A stretch of 64,000 nt of DNA, from contig NZ_JAIRAU010000001.1 of NCBI RefSeq assembly GCF_020073745.1, positions 620,001-684,000 of the forward strand. Direction: 5' to 3'. The notes under the pieces are model-generated. The model made no database searches and was not told where the DNA came from. It worked only from the letters and a program-made list of their open reading frames with translations. Position numbers and translations under genes: made by a program. The DNA comes from Nannocystis pusilla. Lineage in GTDB: Bacteria > Myxococcota_A > Polyangia > Nannocystales > Nannocystaceae. Of the stretch, positions 8,001-14,322 are shown one piece after another. The first letter of the stretch is position 1. The number at the start of each line of letters is the position of its first letter.

Positions 8001-10979
8001 CGCACCACGGTACGCAAGGGGCCGACCGGCATCTGCACGGCCTGGAGGTGCGGCGGGCGTGTCGCCTGGGAAGCCGAGGATACCGACGACTTCAACTTGC
8101 GCGTACTCGACGGCGACTACGCGATGCTACGCGTCTCCGAGCACTCGGCCCAGGTGCCCCACGAGAAGCGCGAGCGCATCGAGAACCAGTTCAAGGGCGA
8201 CGCGGAACAACTCAACACGCTGGTCTGCACGCCGACACTCGAGCTGGGCGTGGACATCGGCTCGCTCGACGCGGTGCTCATGCGCAACGTGCCCCCGACT
8301 GCCGCAAATTACTGGCAGCGGGCCGGCCGCGCCGGCCGGCGACACCGCATGGCCGTGGATGTGACGTACGCCCAGGCGATCGGCTTCGACCAGGCCTACT
8401 TCCGCGAGCCGTTGAAGTTACTCGGCGGGCAGGTCGAACCGCCGCGGTTCAACCTCAAGAACGGGGTGATGATCCGCAAGCACGTGCATGCCACCGTGCT
8501 CACCGCCCTCCACGGCGTCGCGCGCGCCGCCGATCTCGCCACCAAGCAGACGATCGAGGGCACGCTGAGCAGGTGCTTCCCGGCGCTCCTGAGCCCCTAT
8601 TTGTTCACACCGGGCGGCGAGATCCTCGACAAGGTCCTCGACGTGTCCGAACTCGGCCCGCTCATTCACACCCACCGCACCGCGGTCCTGGCCGCGGTGA
8701 CACGCGCCTTCACCGAAGCATGGCCCGCCGAGGACGCCGCCGCCGTCACCCCCGCGTTGCTCGAGCGCGTGGTGTACGAGATGCCGGAGTCGCTGCAGGC
8801 GGTGTTGCGGCGCCTCAAGCGGCGACTCGACTGGGCAGTCGGCGAGCTCCGGCGACTCGGCGAGGTCAAGCTCAAGAAGGGCACCCTCGATCCCGAGGAC
8901 AAGGCCCACGAGCGACGCTGCGAGAAGATCATCGCCCGCCTCAAGGGCACGCTCACCCACAGGCGCAGGAGCGCACAGGGCGGCCCCGAGGACTCCGACA
9001 CGATGGCAGCCCTCGCGCGGGAGGGCTTCTTGCCGGGCTACGGGCTCGAGTCCGGGAGCATCGTCGGCACCGCCGAGCCTCCGCGCATGACCGACGGGCT
9101 CGACGACTTCGAGCTCCCGCGAGCGCCGACCCTCGCCCTCCGCGAGTACGTCCCGGGCAACGCCATCTACGCCAACGGCTTTCGCTTCGTGCCGCGCCGG
9201 TACCAACTCACGCCGGAGGAGACTCTGCGCTTCCGTGTCGTGGTCGAGCAACAAGTGGTCCAGGAGGTCGGCGTCGACACCCCCGTGGCTCCGCTCGGAC
9301 AGCAAGAGATCCGCGCTGTCCCGATCTGCGACGTCATCTTGCCCTCGCAGTCGCAGATCTCCGACGAGGAGGAGTTTCGCTTTCAGATGCCCGTGGCCGT
9401 TTACGGCTCCGATCGCGGCTATCACCGCGGTGGTGCGGTGTGGACGTGGGGGAGTCTGGACATCCGTTTCCGCCGCGGGGTGCATCTTCGGCTCGTGAAC
9501 GTGGGTCCGCGCAACGAGGTCAAGAACCGTATCGGCTTCCCGCTGTGCCTCGCCTGCGGCCAATCGCACTCACCCTTTGCCAGCCAGCAGTCCCGGGAGG
9601 ACTTCGAGAAGCTCCACCAGGAGCGGTGCGCCCACATCGTCAGGCCGACCGGCTTCTTCGCTGACGTCGAAGTCGACGTCCTCGCATGGCACGACGTAGA
9701 GGATCGCACCGTGGGCTTCAGCGTGGCCGAGGCCATCCGCATGGGCGCGGCGCGGGTGCTCGACATGGAGGTCGAGGACCTCCAGGTCCTCGCGCTCGGC
9801 CACCTCGGCGCCGACCGCTGCGACGTGCTGCTCTACGACCCGATGCCCGGCGGGTCGGGCCTGTTGGAGCAGTTGACCGAGCGCTGGATCGAGGTCCGCG
9901 CGGCCGCGCTAGAGCTGCTCGAACAGTGCCCTGGCGCGTGCGAGACATCGTGCATCGACTGCTTGCGGACGTACCGGAACCGCTTCTACCACGAGCACCT
10001 GAACCGGCACGTTGCCTTCAAGGTCCTGAGCAGCGCCAGCGGGCCTCTGATCAAGGCCCGCGAGCTCCCCGAAAATTTGCCCTCGACCAGCTCCACCACC
10101 GGGCAGCCACAGACCCACATCGAGACCCGCTTCAAGCGCCTGCTGGCCGCCGCCGGTCTGCCGGCGCCGCGCTGCCAGCACCGCATTGACCTCGGCGCCG
10201 GCTACGGCGCAACGCTCCCCGACTTCTTCTACGAGGGCGAGAACGACCACGAGCCGGGCCTCTGCATCTACCTCGACGGTATGGCAGGGCACATCCACGG
10301 CAACCCCGAACAGGCCGAGCGGGACCGGGCCATTCGAGCGAAGTTGGATAGCCTCGACTATGCGGTCGTCGTCGTACCTTCCTTCGAGCTGGACGACAAG
10401 AACGCCATGGTCCAGAAGATCGCGCGGATCGCCAAGTATCTGGTCGGCAAGGAGAGGCAGCGCGAGCTCCGGGACGACACGAGCTGGTACGAACAGGCGA
10501 GCGCGACGCGGGCTGGACGCCCAGCTCTCCGCCTCATCCGCTGCGGCGAGGACGAAGCCGCGGCTGTCCCGATCTACGACCTGCGCATCGCCGCTGGCGC
10601 CTTCTCGGACGGGCAGAGCCCAGAACCTATCGGCTTCGCGCGGGTACAAGGGGCCTCGCCGCAGCCGGGTCAGTTCGTCGCCCAGGTCGTCGGCGATTCC
10701 ATGGACCGGGTGGTCCCGAATGGGGCCTGGTGTCTGTGGCAGCACCTTAGTGCGTCCAGCACGTCGCCCCCGGCCGTCGGCGAAGATATCCTCGTGCGGC
10801 GTTCCGACACGGTCGACCCCGACCTCGGTCAGTTCACCTTCAAGCGGCTCGTGGAGATGCCTGAGGGCCGAAGCCTCGTGCCGATGAGCAACAACCCGGC
10901 TCATCGCCCCATCTCGCTGGCACCCGACGACGATGTGGTCGCGGTGGCAAGGCTTCTTGGACTTATCGAAGATAAGTGA
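5064..10979 (+). CDS. Large DUF1998 superfamily 2 helicase with nuclease-like and LexA/S24 peptidase modules
   Basis: 1971 residues from the GTG at 5064 (GGGAGGGG upstream, overlapping the RNA ligase stop). N-terminal SF2 helicase: motif I TGTGSGKTES, DEAH motif (VFDEAHTF), motif III SATMA, motifs V/VI LELGVDIG and QRAGRAGRR. Several CxxC pairs (CTTC, CHHC/CAVC, CEKC) interrupt the helicase. DUF1998 lies near 9540-10020 (CLACGQS, CETSCIDCLRTYRN). A Vsr/PD-(D/E)XK-like segment follows at about residues 1683-1800 (LPDFFYEG, CIYLDGMAGH, VVVVP). The last 130 residues match LexA/UmuD S24 peptidases: Ser1879 in VVGDSM, Lys1927 in FTFKRL, and an Ala1844-Gly1845 bond in IAAGAF, where self-cleavage would fall. 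Size and DUF1998 recall DruE of Druantia and the DISARM helicases. The peptidase fusion is unusual. Confidence 0.85.
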   Translation: MALNPITFTERVVDDFLHYQLTTYPLADQHLYSQLRALLRLEQTRDTPLRKGPFVSLSRPFKQGATVQQLIDDGVFHPGMSSVVPYERLRSHQEVAIRSVHRGDTTLISTGTGSGKTESFLYPIISRCLELKEQGAPPGVVAVLIYPMNALAEDQLERLRGLLAGRGIPFGMYVGTTPEDESGVRGERMPAGSTNAAYNERFNQIRAAGHAISLVPPDERASRRAMRMEGGQPRILLTNVKQLELLLTRGKDVGIFANAPLEFLVFDEAHTFRGAQGAETACLIRRLRTFCGRADAEVRHIAASATMADPKGGDNDARDFARRFFGVDGGRVTLVREDYDELRWNERRSVPAGPPDDPHAVLAALLRAVDAPDTEVADAISAQLVALGGARLPRVGWQAALAAQLASNELVYQLAAALARPRALAELPTLLEEAVGRPVPEPELLAWLALGAATGRSGHDPLLRPVVHSFVRGVGGAVVTLSQPDGAARLWLAGEDAAAELGEAYRRFPVMTCTTCGQHYYETWVKDFGLLAGVKAGPTGGDRIGTARVWEHLPPAVNGARVLMVDRMVVRPDEEEDTEEVDEDGDVLPPSGHDYEHRRLHPMFVCHHCGSLHEDRRHACAVCNTQASLIAVQVVRYKKEYPGLLHSCIACQAPGKRPRGGRYREPARPVRAVSVSDVHVLAQSMLHLSERPRLLVFADNRQDAAFQAGWMQDHARRFRLRALMSQQIPDGGASIGDVVYTLDGVLEKDRDLSRALLPEVWQVVPFDESGTKHREERLYFLRIQLLRELATGVKQRLGLEPWGRLKVTYQGLGPDLAFVQKWAPLLGLAPDALVEGIAALLDHMRRSRLLRDPTKLFERRWNSGDKQIQYGYMPTFPGGPKGVKLSRGLDDEPARVTQWVGTQPTQMWNAIAAWGVPERALATFLEELWHALQQAKLLVPVVLEGWGKPLKGSAGALQIDSSKLIMHRHTGRYRCEKCRRTTVRKGPTGICTAWRCGGRVAWEAEDTDDFNLRVLDGDYAMLRVSEHSAQVPHEKRERIENQFKGDAEQLNTLVCTPTLELGVDIGSLDAVLMRNVPPTAANYWQRAGRAGRRHRMAVDVTYAQAIGFDQAYFREPLKLLGGQVEPPRFNLKNGVMIRKHVHATVLTALHGVARAADLATKQTIEGTLSRCFPALLSPYLFTPGGEILDKVLDVSELGPLIHTHRTAVLAAVTRAFTEAWPAEDAAAVTPALLERVVYEMPESLQAVLRRLKRRLDWAVGELRRLGEVKLKKGTLDPEDKAHERRCEKIIARLKGTLTHRRRSAQGGPEDSDTMAALAREGFLPGYGLESGSIVGTAEPPRMTDGLDDFELPRAPTLALREYVPGNAIYANGFRFVPRRYQLTPEETLRFRVVVEQQVVQEVGVDTPVAPLGQQEIRAVPICDVILPSQSQISDEEEFRFQMPVAVYGSDRGYHRGGAVWTWGSLDIRFRRGVHLRLVNVGPRNEVKNRIGFPLCLACGQSHSPFASQQSREDFEKLHQERCAHIVRPTGFFADVEVDVLAWHDVEDRTVGFSVAEAIRMGAARVLDMEVEDLQVLALGHLGADRCDVLLYDPMPGGSGLLEQLTERWIEVRAAALELLEQCPGACETSCIDCLRTYRNRFYHEHLNRHVAFKVLSSASGPLIKARELPENLPSTSSTTGQPQTHIETRFKRLLAAAGLPAPRCQHRIDLGAGYGATLPDFFYEGENDHEPGLCIYLDGMAGHIHGNPEQAERDRAIRAKLDSLDYAVVVVPSFELDDKNAMVQKIARIAKYLVGKERQRELRDDTSWYEQASATRAGRPALRLIRCGEDEAAAVPIYDLRIAAGAFSDGQSPEPIGFARVQGASPQPGQFVAQVVGDSMDRVVPNGAWCLWQHLSASSTSPPAVGEDILVRRSDTVDPDLGQFTFKRLVEMPEGRSLVPMSNNPAHRPISLAPDDDVVAVARLLGLIEDK

Positions 10980-11066
10980 ACCCGTCGCTCTCTGTTCTCC
11001 GAGCGGTGCGAGTGGCTTTGCCCGAAACTGGAGCGTCTCCACTATCTCTCCACGACACAGGTCGAC

Positions 11067-11104
11067 GCCCGCGAGCCTCGGGGACTCGCGGGCTCTCACA
11101 TTTA
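11067..11104 (+). terminator. Hairpin terminator after the defence operon
   Basis: A 9-bp GC-rich stem (GCCCGCGAG at 11067-11075 pairing with CTCGCGGGC at 11085-11093, 9-nt loop) is followed by CTCTCACATTT, a loose T-rich tail. It lies 88 nt after the helicase stop and probably ends the four-gene transcript. Confidence 0.55.
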
Positions 11105-11444
11105 GCGCGAATTCGTGAATGTCTACGCGGAGTTTGGCGAATTTGCGAGTGTGATCAAAGAGTTGAGAAATCCGCGTAGTTACTGCTTCGAGCAGTGAGG
11201 CCGGGTCGAATTCAAATCGAGAGTCCGGAACTGCCGCCACGGCGATCGACATGGTCGCTCGCCGTCTGCAGATCCTTGAGGCGGAGGTGGCTCGCCACGG
11301 CAGCCACCCACCACCGACCCTCGGCGATCTGCGAGCTCCAGCGCGACCTCCGACGAATCGGCCGAACGCCGCGAGGTCGACCACAACCAGCGCCTGCTCG
11401 CGCTGGTCGTGACCGATGCACGGCTCCGGACCACCGGGCGAGCG
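11105..11444. other. Intergenic region with a possible decayed coding fragment
   Basis: No convincing intact gene. The first 100 bases are AT-richer than the surroundings. From an ATG at 11251 a short plus-strand frame looks coding (MVARRLQILEAEVARHG) and then loses sense. Around 11350-11420 a different frame reads like coding sequence (AERREVDHNQRLLALVV). This would fit a small gene broken by a frameshift. No family recognised. Confidence 0.25.
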
Positions 11445-11843
11445 TCACGTCGCCGAGGGGTCCGACCACACCACGTTCCATCCGTGGCCGTCGAGGTCGT
11501 AGAAGCCGTGGTCGTACATGAAGCCGTGGTCCTCCGGCGGACCCGCGGATACGCCGCCGTGCGCCACCGCCTTCGCGACGATCGCGTCGACGTCGGACCG
11601 GCTCGCGACCGAGAACGAGAAGAGGGCCTCCTCCTGCGTGCGCGTGTCGCAGAGCTCGCGCTTCGTGAAGCCGCCGAAGAACGACTCTGTCAGCAGCATC
11701 ACGGAGGCACCCTCGCTCATGATCATGCAAGCGCTGTGGTCGCCCGTGAGCTTCGGGTCGAATTCGAAGCCGAGGGCCGTGAAGAAGGCCATCGACTTCG
11801 GGAGGTCGCGGACGGGGAGGCTTACGAAGAACTTGCGTGCCAT
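11445..11843 (-). CDS. VOC (glyoxalase/bleomycin-resistance fold) family protein
   Basis: 132 residues. The ATG at 11843 is preceded by GGAGA at 5 nt; an upstream in-frame extension is Pro/Arg-rich and unlikely. The N-terminus ARKFFVSLPVRDLPKSMAFF and GFEFDPKLTGDHSACMIM are the standard start of one VOC module, and FYDLDGHGWNVVW is its typical C-terminal strand. Closest to the extradiol-dioxygenase-like proteins often annotated as lactoylglutathione lyase-related. The fold is clear; the substrate cannot be deduced. It stands alone, with no operon partner. Confidence 0.85.
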   Translation of the reverse strand: MARKFFVSLPVRDLPKSMAFFTALGFEFDPKLTGDHSACMIMSEGASVMLLTESFFGGFTKRELCDTRTQEEALFSFSVASRSDVDAIVAKAVAHGGVSAGPPEDHGFMYDHGFYDLDGHGWNVVWSDPSAT

Positions 11844-12168
11844 GTCGGTCTCCGGGGAAGGCGGGCGCGGTCGAGATACCCGCCGCATCGTTCCGATCGT
11901 ACAGACCTCCCGGCTTCCACAAACTCATCGGTCGATGACGCCAGCGCCGGCGAATTTTCGCAACCATGTGGAATCGTTCATTTCTCTGACGTGACAACCG
12001 CTCTCGATCCAGGACCTCGAGCAGGTCCTCCCGGCCCTCTGTGAGCTGCCGCTCAACCCCGTGGGAATCTTCGGCTTCTCCTGCGAGCTGTGCACCGGTG
12101 GTTCGGATCGTGCGTGGGCGAGCGACTGGTGCCGGTGCAGCGGCCCCGCGGCGATGGATGAGAACTCT
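11844..12168. other. Intergenic region, possible gene remnant on the plus strand
   Basis: 325 nt without a gene. A frame opening after the TGA at 11992-11994 reads QLSIQDLEQVLPALCELPLN and then GIFGFSCELCTGG before turning into compositional noise. It has no start codon and is too short to classify. It may be the end of a lost gene; the rest shows no repeat or RNA. Confidence 0.2.
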
Positions 12169-12552
12169 CTACCGCGCGCGAGCCCGGGCCTTCGCTGCGT
12201 TCGCGCGCGATGCGGGCCGCCTGGTCGCCGCGGCCGCTCGTGCCCCCGCGATCCCGAGCGCGATCCACTCATCGAGGTCGCGCTCGTCGGCGAATCCGGG
12301 CGGTGCCACGTACACGAGCCCGCGCGAGGGTCGACCCGTGAAGTCGAACGGCCGCGCATGCGGCCGCCGCAGCGCGGTGGCGGTGTCGGGCACGCGGATC
12401 ACCAGATCGCTCTTCAACACCCCCCAGGCGATGCTGCCGTCGAGCAGCAGCGCGAGGCCTCCGAACATCTTGCGCTCGTCGATGAGGGCCTGGGGTCGCG
12501 CTCGCATCACCGCCGCCCGCAGCCGGGCCGCCACTCCTTGGTCGTATGGCAT
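12169..12552 (-). CDS. TfoX N-terminal domain protein
   Basis: 127 residues. The ATG at 12552 has GGAGG 6 nt upstream; the longer frame adds an implausible Pro/Ser-rich leader. The core matches the TfoX/Sxy N-terminal domain: PYDQGVAARLRAAV, then RKMFGGLALLLDGSIAWGV and LVIRVP, with a GxAYV-like segment later. The C-terminal tail is Ala/Arg-rich. The TfoX C-terminal domain is absent, so this is a stand-alone TfoX_N protein, a widespread family outside competence regulation. Exact role unknown; no operon partner. Confidence 0.8.
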   Translation of the reverse strand: MPYDQGVAARLRAAVMRARPQALIDERKMFGGLALLLDGSIAWGVLKSDLVIRVPDTATALRRPHARPFDFTGRPSRGLVYVAPPGFADERDLDEWIALGIAGARAAAATRRPASRANAAKARARAR

Positions 12553-13053
12553 CGTCGTCCTCCGTGAGCCGGGAGCGTAGCCCAATCGCGGGGGCAGCGG
12601 ACCGCGAATCGGCGGCGTGACGGTTCGCCAGCCAGCCGGAGAAAGGCTCGGAGGACAGGAGCATGACCACGACGCGCATCCAGTTGTCGAGGGGCAGAGC
12701 ACGTCGGTCGCGAGGGCGAACAATTCCGTCGGACAGCACGGTCCAATCGAGCCTCGTGCCGATCCCGTCGGAACCGCCGAGAGCAGGAGCCAGGCGGCGC
12801 TCGCCCTATTGCGAGGCGCTCCGGCGCCCGGAACGTTGTACTTTGGGGGCCTCAGCCTCCTGGGGCTGTCAGGCCGGGCCCTGCAGCGAATCGCTGCAAA
12901 GCAGCGGGTGATCGTTCACGCTCATTGTTCCGATGTTTCACGCGCTCGAGCGGATGTTCCTCTCGATCGATTGCAGAGATTGGTCGTACCAAGTGGCGCG
13001 GGCTGGCCATATCTTCCATAACCCTTCCATACTCGAAGGGTCTACGGAGAATC
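12553..13053. other. Intergenic region with a possible coding remnant
   Basis: 501 nt. On the minus strand at about 12606-12739 a frame reads LDNWMRVVVMLLSSEPFSGW and LANRHAADS, which looks like a remnant of a protein N-terminus, but it runs into the TfoX gene out of frame. The segment 12880-13050 is AT-richer and probably holds the promoter of the lipoprotein at 13054. No RNA gene is visible. Confidence 0.25.
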
Positions 13054-13794
13054 ATGCGAAAATACATTAGGTACTTCACCCATCTCACTCTGGCCTTTGG
13101 CGCATTCGCTGCGTGCGACTCCGAGGATGTGACGCAGCGGAAGGGCGAACTGCCCATTCCTTGCGGCGGTTTCGCGGGCACTCCTTGCCCGGGCGACCTC
13201 GTCTGCGTGGACGACCCGAGCGACGACTGCGACCCGCTCAAGGGCGGGGCCGATTGCATCGGGATCTGCGAGGACGTGACGTATTGCGGCGGGTTCGCCG
13301 GCACGGCCTGCCCCGAGGGGCAGGTGTGCGTGGACGACCCGAGCGACGACTGCGACCCGCTCAAGGGCGGGTCCGATTGCATCGGGATCTGCGAGGAGGC
13401 CACCTTCCGCGCCGCCACCACCTGCGGCGGGTTCGCCGGCACGGCCTGCCCCGAGGGACAGGTGTGCGTGGACGACCCGAGCGACGACTGCGACCCGCTC
13501 AAGGGCGGGGCCGATTGCATCGGGTTCTGCGAGGACGTGACGTATTGCGGCGGGTTCGCCGGCACGGCCTGCCCCGAGGGGCAGGTGTGCGTGGACGACC
13601 CGAGCGACGACTGCGACCCGCTCAAGGGCGGGGCCGATTGCATCGGGATCTGCGAGGACCAGGCGCCGCAATCGGCGCGGAGCGGGCGTCGCTACGTGAG
13701 CCACGATCCGGCGCAATGCGCCGCGATGTTGATCAAGTGCTTCGGCGACGAGGCGCCGTTCACCGACGAGACCGGCTGCGGCTGCGAGTCGTGA
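13054..13794 (+). CDS. Secreted lipoprotein with four tandem Cys-rich repeats and an eight-Cys-type tail
   Basis: 246 residues; ATG at 13054 with ACGGAGA upstream. The N-terminus MRKYIRYFTHLTLAFGAFAAC is a signal peptide ending in a lipobox (FAAC), so the mature protein should be lipid-anchored at Cys21. It carries four copies of a roughly 36-residue module (CGGFAG, CPEGQVCVDDPSDDC, ADCIGIC) with six cysteines each, Kazal or EGF-like in spacing. A tail with QCAAMLIKCFGDEAPF and ETGCGCES matches the short Cys domain found in many myxobacterial exported proteins. Disulfide-rich, probably surface exposed. Function unknown. Confidence 0.85.
   Translation: MRKYIRYFTHLTLAFGAFAACDSEDVTQRKGELPIPCGGFAGTPCPGDLVCVDDPSDDCDPLKGGADCIGICEDVTYCGGFAGTACPEGQVCVDDPSDDCDPLKGGSDCIGICEEATFRAATTCGGFAGTACPEGQVCVDDPSDDCDPLKGGADCIGFCEDVTYCGGFAGTACPEGQVCVDDPSDDCDPLKGGADCIGICEDQAPQSARSGRRYVSHDPAQCAAMLIKCFGDEAPFTDETGCGCES
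13162..13653 (+). repeat. Four near-identical in-frame direct repeats
   Basis: Repeat units begin at 13162, 13285, 13423 and 13546, spaced 123, 138 and 123 nt. Units 2 to 4 are almost identical at the DNA level, so they arose by recent duplication or are homogenised by gene conversion. Unit 1 has diverged (CPGDLVC instead of CPEGQVC). The longer third spacing contains a 15-nt insertion (codons for FRAAT). Confidence 0.9.
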
Positions 13795-14322
13795 GCCGAA
13801 TCGGCGATGCGCGGCGCCGTTCGCCGCGCGTCGCCGCGTCCGGGCACGAATGGACGGCGACGGCTCGAGATCGTCGGGTCCTTGCGCGGATGCGCGTGCG
13901 AGCGCCATGTCGACGCGGCCTGCGCGTGGCTGTCTCATGAGACAGCCGCGCGCAGCCTGCGTGGCGGCGCCGACGAGCGGCTTCGTGCCAGCGACGCAGG
14001 AGTTCGCTCGCCCGCCAGCGCCACGGAGAGATCCGTCGCTTCGCGTCACGAGCGGCGGTCACCGGCCGCGACGCGGGTTCGTCGCCGCGCTCTGCGGCGG
14101 TGTGGGCGAACCAGCCATCCCTGACACGTCCGACCGCCGTGGCCTGCCGCGCATCCACTGCGCCGTGCGAATGGGCTGCTGCCGGGACGAGCAATGCTCG
14201 GTGTCGAGGCGAGAGCGATAGCGCACACCGTGCGGCGTTCGGTCTGTGGCCGGCGCAGGCGACGAATCGGGCGCGCGGGAGCCCTTGCGCGGCCACGAGA
14301 CGCGCCGGTAACGTCGAGATCC
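13795..14322. other. Intergenic region between lipoprotein and SIR2 cassette
   Basis: 528 nt. It contains the long palindrome at 13920-13955 and otherwise GC-rich sequence with no frame that looks coding. The promoter of the SIR2 operon should lie in the last 150 nt, but no clear sigma-70 or sigma-54 box is visible. Confidence 0.4.
13920..13955. terminator. 36-bp near-perfect palindrome, likely hairpin or terminator
   Basis: Centred on CATG at 13936-13939, the arms pair over 18 positions with a single T-G mismatch (core GGCTGTCTCATGAGACAGCC). It lies 125 nt downstream of the lipoprotein stop and has no T-run, so it could be a rho-type 3' end stabiliser, a protein site or a REP-like element rather than a classical terminator. 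Confidence 0.5.

Noticed and set aside
12169..12552. TfoX-like gene considered as a competence regulator
   Set aside because: Only the N-terminal domain is present and no competence genes are nearby.
13162..13653. Direct repeats considered as a CRISPR array
   Set aside because: The repeated unit is about 110 nt or longer, is in frame and encodes a Cys-rich protein module, with no unique spacers of uniform length.
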